Below, one piece after another: positions 41,410 to 51,697 of a DNA stretch of 64,000 nt (positions within the stretch are counted from its first letter, which is position 1; the number at the start of each line of letters is the position of its first letter). The position numbers were made by a program, and so were the translations under genes. The notes below the pieces were generated by a model. The model worked only from the letters and a program-made list of their open reading frames with translations. It made no database searches and was not told where the DNA came from. Source of the DNA: Phycisphaerales bacterium (GTDB lineage: Bacteria; Planctomycetota; Phycisphaerae; Tepidisphaerales; Tepidisphaeraceae); contig JADLBV010000022.1 in assembly GCA_020847545.1 (NCBI GenBank), positions 22,767-86,766 of the forward strand, given 5' to 3'.

Positions 41410-44052
41410 ATGGTTCATCATCGTGCATTCATGCTGGCTCTAGCAGCCGGTAGTGCTGTTAGTGTATCAATTTCGTTCGGCCAGCTTGCCACGCCGTCAA
41501 GTTATCCCAATCCAACACTCACCGCGCCAACTTCTTCTATATTGCTTGATGCAACCGCTTTCTCTGGCCTGCAGAACTGGTGGAACAATCCATCCGGCGT
41601 CTATCAGACGGCCGTAAAAAATTCGGTCAATTCAGTCGCCAATGGTTCGCTGGTGATGGCCGTCCCCACCACGCTGGCCGAGACGACAAATCAGGCATCC
41701 ACAGCCCAGGCGAAGGCGCTGCGTTGGATGCTGACCGGCAACGGTGATACCAGCAATCAGGATTTCATCGATGTCAGAAATGTGCTGACCAACTATGCCA
41801 AAGCCTCGGGTGGTTCGGACATTACCGGCCCGCTGTCGTCCAAGGGATATGCGGTTGCGTTCGATTTCATCAACGCCGGACTGTCGGCTTCAGAGCGATC
41901 GGCCATCATCAGCCGACTGCAAAGCAATGTCACCTTCAGTAGTCCCAATCCGCAGAACAACCACGCCGTCATCAACTATGCCGCACGCGGCCTGTTCGCA
42001 CTGGTGGAAGGAGACCGATCCGGCCTCAACAGCGCACTGAGCGGTTTTTCCACCGCCTATGCCAATATCACCACCAATGATGGCTTCTATACCGATGGTG
42101 ATCGATATCTGGATTACAGCATGGGCACACTGGCACCCTTTTTCAATGCTTACCAGAATGGCTCAAATGACCCGGCGGGTATTGCTCAAATTGAAAATGC
42201 CGCCGGCCAACACGCCCGATATGCACTTGGAATTCGCCTGCCCAATGGGCTGTCGCCCACATTCCACAATAGCGATACGACGGCGCTGGCCATCCAGGAA
42301 CTATCCCATCTGGTGGCCGATCCAACTCTGAAGGCGGCCACCATCTGGTATGCCGATCAACTCAACGATTACCAGTGGTCAGGCAGCGGCAACCCGGTGC
42401 TGAACAATCAATATGGCTGGACCGACCTGATGTGGACAGTGGATAATGTCGTGACGCCGGCCGCGCCAAACTGGTCGCCAACCTATTTTTCCGGCGGCCA
42501 GGCCAAGATCAGCACCTTCCGTAACGATTGGGGAACCGGCAGCAATTATCTGGCGACCATCGCCGGTATTGATGGCAGCATCGGCAGCTTTGCCCATGCC
42601 GACACCGGCGCGATCACACTGGCGGCCAATGGTACCGAGGTCATCGTTGAGCCGGGGTATGCGAGGTACAACGGTATTTTCGGATTTGGGGCCGACCCCA
42701 AGGAACCCAATACGCCGCCGGAGGGCAGTCCGAATCTTGATACATCTCTGGCCACTGAGCATAACGTGCTGCTGGCCCGGAACACCGGAACATCCACATG
42801 GGGCATCGGCGGCAACGGTAAAAACGCCACTCAGACCACCGGCGACATCACCATCACCAACCGCATGGACTCGGCCGAACGGGGCAGTTTCAAAGGCGTG
42901 GCAGATTTCTCAACACTTCGTGCCAATTATACAGGCAGCGGTGCCGGCGTGAACGTACAGGAACGCCGATCCACGGCCATGATGAACGAATCGGCCGCTG
43001 ATCGCGGCTATTTTGTCATGGCCGACTCGTTCCGCAGCACCAACGGAACCAACAAGGATTTCGCCATCAACCTGATCGGCAAATCAACCGCCGCCAATAC
43101 GCAGGTCATGGCGGACACGGCCAACTACAAGAAACTGCGCTGGTCGGTCGATACCTACCTTGGTGATTACAGCACCTTGGACAGCGCATCGTATCCCGAC
43201 AACTACATCCAGAATTCTCCTTATAACCAGTCCGTCAGCGGCCAGGTCATTGCGCATGTTGTCTCCAGCAATGCGATGGATTCCGTCGCCCAGGACAGCT
43301 CATGGATGGTTGAAAACTGGGGGGTCTTCATCAAGACCCAGCGGATGCGCGTCAGTGTCTCCAACACGCTCAACGGCGCGTTCCTGACCTTTTTTGAAAC
43401 CGGGCCGTCCAATTTCACCAGCCAATGGGCCGTCACCCCCATGAGCGGTGCCAATTATGCCGCCGCCCGCATTGACGATGCGTCAGCCGGCTGGACCGAC
43501 TGGCATATTTCCCAGACCAACAACACCAATCTCTTTGCAACGGCTGCCGGCGCCAATGTCTCCATTGATTCGGGCGAGCTCGCCTCGGATGGGCAATATG
43601 CCTACCTTCGACGCGCCGGCTCCGGCATGGATCTCGACAGCGTCATGATATCCCGCGGAACTACGATCAGTTCAGGAGGCCAAACCCTCTTCACCTTCTC
43701 AAATCCCGTCACCGCCTCCCTCCTCTACACACAGATGAGCCAGGGAGACCTGCTGGGCACGCTCTCCATGGACGATTTCACCGATGGCACGGTCCTGATG
43801 CTCACCAATGTTCCGGGAAATATCACCTCGGTGACATATGACAATCAACCGCTAAACAACTTCACAGCCGATTCTGTCGTATTGCCCTACATAAATGGTC
43901 TACAGAGCGTTTCATTCACCATCCACTTTACCGCTGTGCCCGAACCGGCATCGGGCTCGCTGCTCTTGCTGGCTTTGGGCCTGCTGCTGCCGCGACGACG
44001 ACAACCCGAAAATTCGTCTTCTGCAATTGATTGCACTGGGAAGCTCGGCTAG
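41410..44052 (+). CDS. Secreted heparinase II/III-like polysaccharide lyase with PEP-CTERM tail
   Basis: The start at 41410 has a GGAGG ribosome-binding site. A signal peptide (LALAAGSAVSVSISFGQ) leads an alpha/alpha toroid (about 60-330; catalytic-region residues in NNHAVINY and DGFYTDGDRYLDYSMG), then a beta-sheet domain (about 370-700) with the family's SFAHADTGAITLAANGTEVIVEPGYARY. Such lyases cleave uronate-containing polysaccharides such as alginate, ulvan or heparin by beta-elimination; which one is unknown. Near the end VPEPASGSLLLLALGLLLPRRRQ is a PEP-CTERM sorting signal, followed by an unusual 14-residue tail. An envelope location is likely. Family moderately secure. Confidence 0.75.
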   Translation: MVHHRAFMLALAAGSAVSVSISFGQLATPSSYPNPTLTAPTSSILLDATAFSGLQNWWNNPSGVYQTAVKNSVNSVANGSLVMAVPTTLAETTNQASTAQAKALRWMLTGNGDTSNQDFIDVRNVLTNYAKASGGSDITGPLSSKGYAVAFDFINAGLSASERSAIISRLQSNVTFSSPNPQNNHAVINYAARGLFALVEGDRSGLNSALSGFSTAYANITTNDGFYTDGDRYLDYSMGTLAPFFNAYQNGSNDPAGIAQIENAAGQHARYALGIRLPNGLSPTFHNSDTTALAIQELSHLVADPTLKAATIWYADQLNDYQWSGSGNPVLNNQYGWTDLMWTVDNVVTPAAPNWSPTYFSGGQAKISTFRNDWGTGSNYLATIAGIDGSIGSFAHADTGAITLAANGTEVIVEPGYARYNGIFGFGADPKEPNTPPEGSPNLDTSLATEHNVLLARNTGTSTWGIGGNGKNATQTTGDITITNRMDSAERGSFKGVADFSTLRANYTGSGAGVNVQERRSTAMMNESAADRGYFVMADSFRSTNGTNKDFAINLIGKSTAANTQVMADTANYKKLRWSVDTYLGDYSTLDSASYPDNYIQNSPYNQSVSGQVIAHVVSSNAMDSVAQDSSWMVENWGVFIKTQRMRVSVSNTLNGAFLTFFETGPSNFTSQWAVTPMSGANYAAARIDDASAGWTDWHISQTNNTNLFATAAGANVSIDSGELASDGQYAYLRRAGSGMDLDSVMISRGTTISSGGQTLFTFSNPVTASLLYTQMSQGDLLGTLSMDDFTDGTVLMLTNVPGNITSVTYDNQPLNNFTADSVVLPYINGLQSVSFTIHFTAVPEPASGSLLLLALGLLLPRRRQPENSSSAIDCTGKLG

Positions 44053-44115
44053 GCGTTACGACATCTGTAACGAATAACCTTGGAACGATATGCCGTGGCA
44101 TGGTACAACGTTCAC

Positions 44116-46074
44116 ATGTCAAAAACACTTTCCGACCTGCGTGGTCTCCCAAGTCGATCCTCCGAAGTCTGGCAACTGGTGGTCATCCCTCAGATCGGCA
44201 TGAAGATCCCTGTGGGGACGAACATCATTGAGCTGGCGGGATGTTTCATCGCGGATCAGCGCACGCATCAGGCGATGTCATTCCATATGGACAGCCCGGA
44301 CGTGCCAAAGAACGAATTGGCGTGCGTGTGCATCGTCGCCGGCTGCGTTCGGCCTCAAACCGGCTATGTGCCCGGTGTCATCCAGGTGCGCGATCCGGAG
44401 TTGGCCACGTTGATCAATCCCATGCTCGAGCCGTATGGCATTCGCGTGGAGGTTGTGGATTTGCTGCCGGCGGCGGATGAAGTTGTGGATTCATTCAAGA
44501 GGGACTTGCTGCCACTGATCACACCCGACTGGCTGGACACACCCGGCGGCTGGCTGGATGCGCCGGGGATGACTCCAAAGCGATTGTCAGCCTATGCCCA
44601 AGCAGCGGCCATGATGTACACGGCCGCGCCGTGGCAATATCTGGCGAGCGATGACCTGATAAAGATCGAATCGCCTTCGGCGCCCGACAACGAACTGCGG
44701 TTCGCAACGGTCATCGGCATGTCGGGAAAAGATTTTGGCATCTCGTTTTTTCCAAATCGTCATCGCTTCAACCAACTCCTTGATCACGACGACCTGGAGG
44801 GTAAGATGGAAGAGGAGAGTTCCATCGAATTGATATTCGAGGATGCCGATAACCTGCCGGTGGGCGATGCCCAATTGTGGCTTGCAGAGAAGTTGCCGCT
44901 GGTGAATGATCACGCCTATCCGCTGCTGCTGGATTACCTGTCAGATGAGGATTTCGATCGCCTTGATGGCCCCTCCGTGACATTTGTCGAGGGCCTTTGC
45001 AGGGCACTTGCGCAAACCAGCGAACAACAGATCGATTCGGGACGGTGGGAACAAACCGTGGAGACCTCCGACGGGCCGGTCACCTATGTTCTTTCCCTGC
45101 CGATGCTGCTGGAGGCCAAGCGGGATGTGAAACCCAAACGCACTGGAATGCTGGACCGACGACTGATGGACAAAAACATGCTGGCGATCGAATTGCTCAT
45201 GTCGCAACGCAAGGCGGATTCCATTGAAGAAATGAACGAAATCCTGGCAAAGGAACTCAATGGCAAGGTTCCCGTCCTTCCGCCACCCACCTCGCCGCTG
45301 GAGCAGGCGCAGTGGCTTTGTTTTGAAGCGTTTGAACACCATGGCCGTCGTCGCATTCAACTGGCCAAAGAGGCCCTGGACATCTGCCCGGATGCCGCCG
45401 ATGCCTATTGCCTGCTCGCTGAGAATCGGGGCTATGACATCGCCGGCGCCAATGAACTCTTCCGTCAGGGGATGGAAGCCGGCCGCCGGGCATTGGGCGA
45501 GAAACCGTTCGAGGACCCCGAATACCGCTTCTGGGGCGCGATCCGCAGTCGTCCATACATGCGCGCCCGCAATGGGTATGCCCAAACGCTCCTTTCACTC
45601 GGCCGCAAACAGGAGGCCGTCGAGGAGTTCAAAGCCCTGCTCAAGCTCAATCCAAATGACAATCAGGGCATCCGATATCAACTGGCCCCGCTGTTATTGG
45701 AATTGAATCGACTCGATGACCTTGATGAATTGCTCAACGAAGAGAATTTTCAAGATGATGGATCGGCGGAGTGGACTTATGTTCGTGCGCTGCTGGTCTA
45801 TCGGCGCATGGCCGCCAGCCCCAAGGCCAGAACAGAGTTGTTTACGGCGATCCGAAGCAATCCACATGTCCCCAAATACCTGCTCGGACGGGTTGATTTG
45901 CCATCGACACTACCGCGATACTTTTCGTACGGGGACGAAGATGAAGCGATGATCGTGGCTTCATCGCAAAAGACGCTCTGGGAACAGTCCCCGGGGGCGC
46001 TCAACTGGCTGAGCAAATGCAAACGCCAACTCAACCAGAGTTCGCAGCGCAAGAAATCGCGTCGTAAGAGATAA
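44116..46074 (+). CDS. TPR-containing protein of unknown function
   Basis: I start at ATG 44116 (MSKTLSDLRGLPSRSSEVWQLVVIP). The N-terminal 350 residues form alpha/beta domains I do not recognise (FATVIGMSGKDFGISFF near 200, LPVGDAQLWLAEKLPL near 260). The C-terminal 300 residues hold helical repeats of TPR type (AKEALDICPDAADAYCLLAENRG, ARNGYAQTLLSLGRKQEAVEEFKALLKLNPND), the latter with the consensus spacing. A strongly basic tail (SQRKKSRRKR) may bind nucleic acid. No signal peptide is seen. A role cannot be assigned. Confidence 0.65.
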   Translation: MSKTLSDLRGLPSRSSEVWQLVVIPQIGMKIPVGTNIIELAGCFIADQRTHQAMSFHMDSPDVPKNELACVCIVAGCVRPQTGYVPGVIQVRDPELATLINPMLEPYGIRVEVVDLLPAADEVVDSFKRDLLPLITPDWLDTPGGWLDAPGMTPKRLSAYAQAAAMMYTAAPWQYLASDDLIKIESPSAPDNELRFATVIGMSGKDFGISFFPNRHRFNQLLDHDDLEGKMEEESSIELIFEDADNLPVGDAQLWLAEKLPLVNDHAYPLLLDYLSDEDFDRLDGPSVTFVEGLCRALAQTSEQQIDSGRWEQTVETSDGPVTYVLSLPMLLEAKRDVKPKRTGMLDRRLMDKNMLAIELLMSQRKADSIEEMNEILAKELNGKVPVLPPPTSPLEQAQWLCFEAFEHHGRRRIQLAKEALDICPDAADAYCLLAENRGYDIAGANELFRQGMEAGRRALGEKPFEDPEYRFWGAIRSRPYMRARNGYAQTLLSLGRKQEAVEEFKALLKLNPNDNQGIRYQLAPLLLELNRLDDLDELLNEENFQDDGSAEWTYVRALLVYRRMAASPKARTELFTAIRSNPHVPKYLLGRVDLPSTLPRYFSYGDEDEAMIVASSQKTLWEQSPGALNWLSKCKRQLNQSSQRKKSRRKR

Positions 46075-46157
46075 CCTTGTCACGGAGTATCCAAAGAGCC
46101 AAGCGTGCGGATGGGCCTCGATGACCTCGATACCTCGATTTTCAGCCGCCCCGCCGC

Positions 46158-46185
46158 TTGCGTCCAGTGCGGTAACTGCTATACT
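46158..46185 (+). promoter_or_regulatory. Candidate promoter for small basic protein gene
   Basis: TTGCGT and TATACT are separated by 16 bp; the -10 is good and the -35 poor. The leader would be about 24 bases, with a GGAG ribosome-binding site before the ATG at 46215. Confidence 0.45.
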
Positions 46186-46214
46186 CCTCCCCCTTTACGA
46201 TTCGGAGTATTATC

Positions 46215-46517
46215 ATGGCCATTAATCTCAAGCCGGGCAACAACGTCCGGGTGACAATCAGCAAGACGATCAACCGCGATTCGGCCCGAAAAACCCTTGA
46301 ACGGCTGTTTATGAAGGATAAAACCATCAGCCAGCCGCTGGAGGCCCGCAGCCGCAATTTCAAGGAATTGCCCAAGCGTCGCGGCGGTCAAATCTGGACC
46401 AAACGGCCCAACAAGCTCCATCCGGGGCTGGGCCGGGGCGCATCGGCGACCGTCAAAACCACCCCACAATCCATCCGCGACCTCAATAGCGTTGCGGACT
46501 TTGTGACAATCGCCTGA
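46215..46517 (+). CDS. Small basic protein of unknown function
   Basis: The 100-residue protein is strongly basic (many Lys and Arg) with a central RSRNFKELPKRRGGQIWTKRP segment and a C-terminal TPQSIRDLNSVADFV helix. I recognise no family, and it has no signal peptide. Its own promoter, ribosome-binding site and terminator argue that it is a real gene. A nucleic-acid or ribosome contact is conceivable from the charge, but this is only inference. Confidence 0.7.
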   Translation: MAINLKPGNNVRVTISKTINRDSARKTLERLFMKDKTISQPLEARSRNFKELPKRRGGQIWTKRPNKLHPGLGRGASATVKTTPQSIRDLNSVADFVTIA

Positions 46518-46544
46518 ATATCAAATAATTGCTAAACAGCTATG

Positions 46545-46573
46545 AAGCGGCTCCGATGGGGGCCGCTTTTTAG
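46545..46573 (+). terminator. Intrinsic terminator after small basic protein gene
   Basis: AAGCGGC/GCCGCTT (7 bp, 10-nt loop) is followed by TTTTTA. It overlaps the end of the convergent response-regulator gene and could serve both. Confidence 0.75.
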
Positions 46574-46965
46574 TTGGGCTTGCCACCCAGCATGTCCAGT
46601 AAGGCATTGATGTCAAAGGGTTTAGACATGAATTGCACCGGCTGCCCATGCAATACTCCGGCATCATATTCGCCGCTGATGGCGATGATCCGGCATGGCC
46701 GTTGTGTGTCGGGCAATTTCATCGTGTGGTGCAGCAATTCCACCCCATCCATCACCGGCATGCGCAGGTCGGTCAGCAGCACATCAAACCGCTGGGTCAG
46801 CAGATAACCCAACGCCTCCTCCCCATCCCTTGCGGTGATGACCTCCGAGCCGGCCTGCCGAATCAGCCGGCTGATGGCCATCCGCGTGGGGGCATGATCA
46901 TCGACCACCAGAACGCGGAGTTTTTTGTGAACCGAAGATGTTGTCGCGGACAAGGGGCTGAGCAT
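46570..46965 (-). CDS. Stand-alone response regulator receiver protein
   Basis: I start at the ATG at 46965 because GGAAG lies nine bases upstream. The single receiver domain has the acidic pair VVDDH, the phospho-acceptor Asp in LLTDLRMP, the Ser/Thr switch in IAISGEYD and the Lys in FMSKPFD. No output domain is attached, so it works by protein contact, as in CheY-like relays. No histidine kinase gene is adjacent. The identification is secure. Confidence 0.9.
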   Translation of the reverse strand: MLSPLSATTSSVHKKLRVLVVDDHAPTRMAISRLIRQAGSEVITARDGEEALGYLLTQRFDVLLTDLRMPVMDGVELLHHTMKLPDTQRPCRIIAISGEYDAGVLHGQPVQFMSKPFDINALLDMLGGKPN

Positions 46966-47072
46966 GTTCACCATCTTCCATCTGACCCAACCCCTCGCAA
47001 CTCCCTTCCAAACCAAAACATATAATTTTTCAGAAAACGGGTCTACGGATAAATTTTACGTTCGTTACATAA

Positions 47073-47843
47073 TTATTCCCGCTCTTGAGCGGATTCAAAA
47101 TCCCGCCAGATTCCATCGGAACCAAGCAATTGGCACGGATGGAATGCCGCCTTGTAGTCCATTGTCCGGCATCCACGCACCCAATACCCCAGATAATAGT
47201 AGGGAATCGATTGTTTGGAGGCGAAATGAATTTCGTGAAGGATGCCAAATGTCCCCAAACCCCGGCGGGAATCGTTCGGGTCGTAAAAAAAGTAGACGCT
47301 GCTGAGCGATTGGGTGCATCGGTCGCAGATTCCAACCGCCAACAGCCGGCCGGCCGGGTCGCGGTACTCAAATTCCAGCGTATCAATGGGCGAGTCGTAA
47401 AGGAACGAATCAAAGGCCGTTCGGTCATCGGTTGGCGTTTGATGACAGCCGCTCAGGTATCGACGATAGAGGTCGAATTTTTCGTCACTGGGTTGTGGCG
47501 GGCCTGCCGAGATGGATAGGTCCGCATTGTGGCGCAGACACCGGCGATGGGATTTGGTGGCGACAAAATCGGCGACACGGATGCGGATCGGCACACACAA
47601 TCGACAGGCGCCGCAGACCGGTTGATAAATGACCTTGCCGCTGCGACGAAAGCCGGCGTCCATGAACTGGTGGTAGAGCAATGGGGGCATTCGGCTGACA
47701 AATACCGCGCGGTTGCGGGCGGTTTGGCCGGGCAGATAGGGGCAAGGGTGATCATCGGTGGTGATCAGCGGAATGCGCACCGGAGGCGACAGCGCCGGAT
47801 ACGCCGATGAGTTGGGTCGGTCGGCAGATGAAGGGTTATCCAT
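47073..47843 (-). CDS. bpt: Aspartate/glutamate leucyltransferase (Bpt, arginyl-tRNA-protein transferase family)
   Basis: Bpt attaches leucine from Leu-tRNA to N-terminal Asp or Glu, marking proteins for ClpS/ClpAP. The ATG at 47843 avoids overlap with glyA and has AAGGGATG upstream. The N-terminal Cys cluster (VCGACRLCVPIRI), RRYLSGCHQT and SSVYFFYDPNDSRRGLGTFGILHEI match the Ate1/Bpt family. The 256-residue length suits the bacterial class. It is directly downstream of glyA on the same strand. Confidence 0.92.
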   Translation of the reverse strand: MDNPSSADRPNSSAYPALSPPVRIPLITTDDHPCPYLPGQTARNRAVFVSRMPPLLYHQFMDAGFRRSGKVIYQPVCGACRLCVPIRIRVADFVATKSHRRCLRHNADLSISAGPPQPSDEKFDLYRRYLSGCHQTPTDDRTAFDSFLYDSPIDTLEFEYRDPAGRLLAVGICDRCTQSLSSVYFFYDPNDSRRGLGTFGILHEIHFASKQSIPYYYLGYWVRGCRTMDYKAAFHPCQLLGSDGIWRDFESAQERE

Positions 47844-47866
47844 CGCGCCGGTGACATCCCTTTTGA

Positions 47867-49111
47867 TCAATGCGGCATCGGGAAACGCCGGCAAAACTCA
47901 GCCACTTCGCCGCGAATTTTGGTCAGTTCGGCCGGGTTTTCCTTGGCATGCAGGGCGCGGTCGATGAAGGAGGCGACGATTTTCAGGTCGTTTTCCTTTA
48001 ATCCCCGCGTGGTGACGGCCGGCGTGCCCAGTCGCAGGCCGCTGGTGATTTTGGGGGGCCGTGGATCGTTCAGGATGGCATTTTTGTTGGTGATGATGCC
48101 GGCGGCTTCGAGCGCTTTTTCGGCGTCGGCACCGGTGAAATTTTCGTTCCTGGCGCGTAAGTCCACCAGCATCAAGTGGTTATCGGTGCCGCCGCTTTGC
48201 AGGCGATAGCCGTGTTCGATCAATGCGCCGGCCAGTGCCTTGGCATTGGCGACGATCTGGCGGGCGTAATCGCGGAATTGAGGTTGAAGGTCTTCCTGAA
48301 ACGCAACCGCCTTGGCCGCGATGATGTGCATCAGCGGGCCGCCCTGGCTGCCGGGGAAGACGCTGCGGTTGATCGATTTGGAGAGTTCCTCGTCGTTGGT
48401 CATGATCAACCCGCCGCGCGGGCCGCGAAGGGTCTTGTGGGTCGTGGTGGTGACGACATGGCAATGGGGAAACGGACTGGGATGAGCGCCGCCGGCAACC
48501 AGCCCCGCGATATGGGCGATGTCTGCCATGAGCAGCGCCCCCACCTCATCGGCGATCTGCCGAAAACGGGCGAAATCGACGATACGCGGGTAGGCCGAAT
48601 AGCCGCAAAGGATCATTTTAGGGCGGTTTTGCAGGGCTTTTTGGCGAACCGATTCAAAGTCGATGGTCTGGGTGTCCGGATCAAGGCGATAAAAGTCGGG
48701 CTTGTAAAAGATGGCCGAGGTGTTCAGCTTCATGCCGTGGCTGAGATGGCCGCCGCTGGAGAGATCGAGCGCCAGAAACGAATCGCCCGGCTTCATCATC
48801 GCCATGAACGCGGCCAGATTGGCGTTGGCGCCGCTGTGGGGCTGAACATTGGCGAATTTGCAGTTGAACAACTGCTTGGCACGGTCGATGGCGAGGGTTT
48901 CGATCTGGTCGTAATAGTCGCACCCGCCGTAATATCGGGCGCCCGGATACCCTTCGGCATATTTATTGGTCAACACACTGCCGGCGGCTTCCATGACGGC
49001 GGCCGAGACGTGGTTTTCGCTGGCGATCAGCTCCAGCGTCGATTGCTGGCGCTGCTGTTCCTGTTCGATGAGTTTGGCGATTCGCGGATCTGTTTTTTCC
49101 AAATGATGCAT
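47867..49111 (-). CDS. glyA: Serine hydroxymethyltransferase
   Basis: GlyA interconverts serine and glycine and loads a C1 unit on tetrahydrofolate. The real start is the ATG at 49111 ([18 protein letters not shown]); the frame further upstream has no family features. The PLP-lysine motif [22 protein letters not shown] and [11 protein letters not shown] are present, and the 414-residue length is typical. It links to the C1 genes at 36-38 kb in metabolism, though not in position. Identification secure. Confidence 0.96.
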   Translation of the reverse strand: MHHLEKTDPRIAKLIEQEQQRQQSTLELIASENHVSAAVMEAAGSVLTNKYAEGYPGARYYGGCDYYDQIETLAIDRAKQLFNCKFANVQPHSGANANLAAFMAMMKPGDSFLALDLSSGGHLSHGMKLNTSAIFYKPDFYRLDPDTQTIDFESVRQKALQNRPKMILCGYSAYPRIVDFARFRQIADEVGALLMADIAHIAGLVAGGAHPSPFPHCHVVTTTTHKTLRGPRGGLIMTNDEELSKSINRSVFPGSQGGPLMHIIAAKAVAFQEDLQPQFRDYARQIVANAKALAGALIEHGYRLQSGGTDNHLMLVDLRARNENFTGADAEKALEAAGIITNKNAILNDPRPPKITSGLRLGTPAVTTRGLKENDLKIVASFIDRALHAKENPAELTKIRGEVAEFCRRFPMPH

Positions 49112-49344
49112 GGTTTGAATCCTTCGATTGACTGTACTGAAGGGTTGAATTGTATCGCGTAACGGGGCGAAGGCCAAATGGTGGGTACAATGTATGAGGG
49201 CGTGAGGGCGTTCACACATGCCCCTGGAAATCAATTTGACGGTAACCAGTTTCGACCGACTGACGATTGCGGATTGTCGATTCTGACGGCAATCCACAGG
49301 CTCCGCATAAGTTCCGCCACAATAACATCCCAGCATTGGCGTGG

Positions 49345-50802
49345 TTACAGCATAGACCGCAGCAGTTGGATCGCTTGTTCGGCCAGCAGGTCGCCGGCTG
49401 GCTGGGCATACGGGAGCATGCAGGTGGTGTAGCGGTAATAGGCGCTCTGGTAGTCAAGATCGCCGTTGTTGCCGGAGTCGGGGATATACCCGATATAGTC
49501 GTCGTTCATGTAACCGCACGGGATGGTGATCGGGCAGGGGGATGCCCGCTTGATTTGTCGGCCGATGGCATCGAAAGGCTCGCATGGAAGGCCCACGATG
49601 GCGACATCACCCAGACGGACCACCGCGATTTCGAGGTCAGCGCCTTTGGGTGCCAGGTCAATACGACCGGTTTCATGAAAACCCCTGGCCCATTGTGCCC
49701 AGTTGAGCAAATTCTTCATCAGGGTGGCGCGGTACTTGGGCGTCATGTGGCTGGGAAAATTCTGGCTCTGGCAGATGTTGGTGTCGGGATCATTTTTTTC
49801 GCATCGGGTGATAAATGCCTTGATGTCGGCGATTTGAGCGTCCAGTTCGGCCAGTGGCGGAACACCCGCAAAAGGGAGGTGTATGTTACACAACGCCATT
49901 GCAGCGTCGTGTCTTGTTGACCGCACAAACTGCCGGCCGGCCGCATGGATGAATGTCTCTCCCAGCAGATGCCCAAAGCGTGTCGCGTCGGTCACGCTCT
50001 GATCAGGCGGTTTGAAGCCATTGGTTCCTTTTGCGTTGATTTCGCCGCAGCACCCTTGGAGAAACCCAACAGGCACATGGTTGTATGCGGCGGAGAGGTC
50101 ATCGCAGGCAACCTGGGGGAATTCCCCGAAAAACACGGGGTATTCCGGATTATATGCCGTGGCCGGGTGGGCGCAAAAGGATGCAAACAGGCTGATGGGA
50201 TGCTCTTCATCGTCGAAAAATCCGATGACGAAGGCATCATCATCCACGTCGCCGTTGAAGTCGGCGCCCAGCAGGAGGCGGTCTTCCTCGCGAAGCATGC
50301 AGGTGGAGCCGTCGGCGCGATGGTACTTGCGATTGTAGGAGATTCGGCGTTCATGGCCGCGTGCGGAGCGAATCGTTGCGTTGCGCAGGCCGGCGGGGAG
50401 TTTCGAGGCCGTGCGGCAGGCCAAATCAAGCAGGGTTTGCCCGGCCGGTGTCAGATCATCCGTAGACAGCAGTTGATCTCCGTGGAGTTGACTGGTGCCG
50501 GCGAGTTTGTGCGCGGGATTGAACGCAAGGGGAGCGCAGTGGTTGTGCGAAGAAAAGCAGAGCACGTGGGATGGAAGGATATTCAATACCGCGGCGATGG
50601 CGGGCCGCAGCACGTTGCTGTAGCGATACAAATGGGTGAACACATGCGTGGTGAGGATGCAAAACCGCTGGTCACCATCCTCGATCAGGGTCAGCGTGGT
50701 TTGCAGCGGGCCGTAAATCCGTTCAACCGGTTTGCCGGTGAGGGAGAGGCCGGGATTGTCGGGTGCGGGTGTAAAGGAAAATGTATCGGCGGATACTTTC
50801 AT
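49345..50802 (-). CDS. Neutral/alkaline ceramidase-like hydrolase
   Basis: The start at 50802 ([20 protein letters not shown]) leaves 34 bp to the upstream acyltransferase gene. The protein shows the ceramidase N-terminal-domain pattern: an N-terminal beta segment ending in [23 protein letters not shown] (zinc-type His) near residue 95, and [14 protein letters not shown] near 260, and the late [12 protein letters not shown]. Classic neutral ceramidases cleave the amide of ceramide, but bacterial relatives include carbohydrate-linked enzymes with unknown substrates. There is no clear signal peptide. Confident for fold, not for substrate. Confidence 0.75.
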   Translation of the reverse strand: MKVSADTFSFTPAPDNPGLSLTGKPVERIYGPLQTTLTLIEDGDQRFCILTTHVFTHLYRYSNVLRPAIAAVLNILPSHVLCFSSHNHCAPLAFNPAHKLAGTSQLHGDQLLSTDDLTPAGQTLLDLACRTASKLPAGLRNATIRSARGHERRISYNRKYHRADGSTCMLREEDRLLLGADFNGDVDDDAFVIGFFDDEEHPISLFASFCAHPATAYNPEYPVFFGEFPQVACDDLSAAYNHVPVGFLQGCCGEINAKGTNGFKPPDQSVTDATRFGHLLGETFIHAAGRQFVRSTRHDAAMALCNIHLPFAGVPPLAELDAQIADIKAFITRCEKNDPDTNICQSQNFPSHMTPKYRATLMKNLLNWAQWARGFHETGRIDLAPKGADLEIAVVRLGDVAIVGLPCEPFDAIGRQIKRASPCPITIPCGYMNDDYIGYIPDSGNNGDLDYQSAYYRYTTCMLPYAQPAGDLLAEQAIQLLRSML

Positions 50803-50836
50803 GGTTGTTTGCAAACGTATGGCGGGCAGATGCTGA

Positions 50837-51502
50837 TCAGGTGAAGTCGGGGAAATCGGCATGCCAGTCATCGCCGACCTGTCCGGCCCACAGGTCGGTT
50901 CCGGAGAGCAGGTCTTTGGGTTTGTTGCCCCCCTTTAATTCATCGGGCAGAGGATGAAAGCGTGCGGGGACACCATACGCGAGAGTGTCCGGTGGGACAT
51001 CCTTGTTGACCAGCGCGCCAGCACCGATAAAGCTGTTGCGGCCGATGCGGATACCAGGACAGATCGTACATCCGCCGCCGATGCACACGCGGTCTTCAAT
51101 GATCGCGCCCTGCACCGGGGCGTTGGTGCGCATGGGCGTTTTGTGATTGAGGAAAGTGGTCCCGGGGCCGATGAAAACAAAATCGCCGATAATGGTTCGG
51201 CTGGGAAGATAGACCTGCGCCATGATTTTAACGCCACGGCCGAGGGTGATTTTCCCTTCAAGAGCGCATTGGTGGAGGATGACGACACGGTCAGCAATGT
51301 TGCATTCAGCCCGGATGAGGGTCTGGTGGCCGCAGGTGAAGCGTTTGCCGATGGTGGAGCCGACGTAAAGGATGGAGCCGCTGCGGATGATGGCGTGTTC
51401 GCCGATGCGAAGCTTTTGGGACCAGCCGGCATAGGTGTAGCCCAGCGTAACACCGTCATCTATTTGAGCGTTTGGTCCGATGTCATAGGTATTTGTGGTC
51501 AT
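50837..51502 (-). CDS. Hexapeptide-repeat acyltransferase (left-handed beta-helix)
   Basis: The 221-residue protein consists of Ile-x-x-Gly-x-type hexapeptide repeats (for example IGEHAIIRSGSILY, IADRVVILHQCAL, IIEDRVCIGGGCTICPG and IGRNSFIGAGALV). The catalytic His may lie in FLNHKTPM. Such trimeric enzymes acetylate or acylate sugars, often in polysaccharide synthesis; the C-terminal PADELKGG-like helix is typical of NeuD/WecD-type sugar acetyltransferases. The gene is 34 bp upstream of the ceramidase-like gene, suggesting co-expression. Confidence 0.85.
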   Translation of the reverse strand: MTTNTYDIGPNAQIDDGVTLGYTYAGWSQKLRIGEHAIIRSGSILYVGSTIGKRFTCGHQTLIRAECNIADRVVILHQCALEGKITLGRGVKIMAQVYLPSRTIIGDFVFIGPGTTFLNHKTPMRTNAPVQGAIIEDRVCIGGGCTICPGIRIGRNSFIGAGALVNKDVPPDTLAYGVPARFHPLPDELKGGNKPKDLLSGTDLWAGQVGDDWHADFPDFT

Positions 51503-51668
51503 GGTTGATGTCCATTTTATCAGGTATACCAGTCGCGAGGTAGGCGATGATTTAATTTCAGTGGACGATCACGGTTCCGCGATCGTGATACTTTGCGGGG
51601 AGTCACCTTATTTGGTAGCGGTGCAGGTGTTGGCCATGGAAAGGGAGCCGATCTGGTACTTGTACGGT

Positions 51669-51690
51669 TTAGAATCTATCTCAGAACCTA
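51669..51690. repeat. 22-bp dispersed repeat, copy 1
   Basis: TTAGAATCTATCTCAGAACCTA matches 63899-63920 at 21 of 22 bases. It lies at the 3' end of the solute-binding protein gene. It could be the remnant of a mobile-element end. Confidence 0.5.
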
Positions 51691-51697
51691 CCGCTGT

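Noticed and set aside
46116..46139. Three CCTCGAT repeats before the small basic protein gene
   Set aside because: The units are short and irregularly spaced; chance or slippage is enough to explain them.
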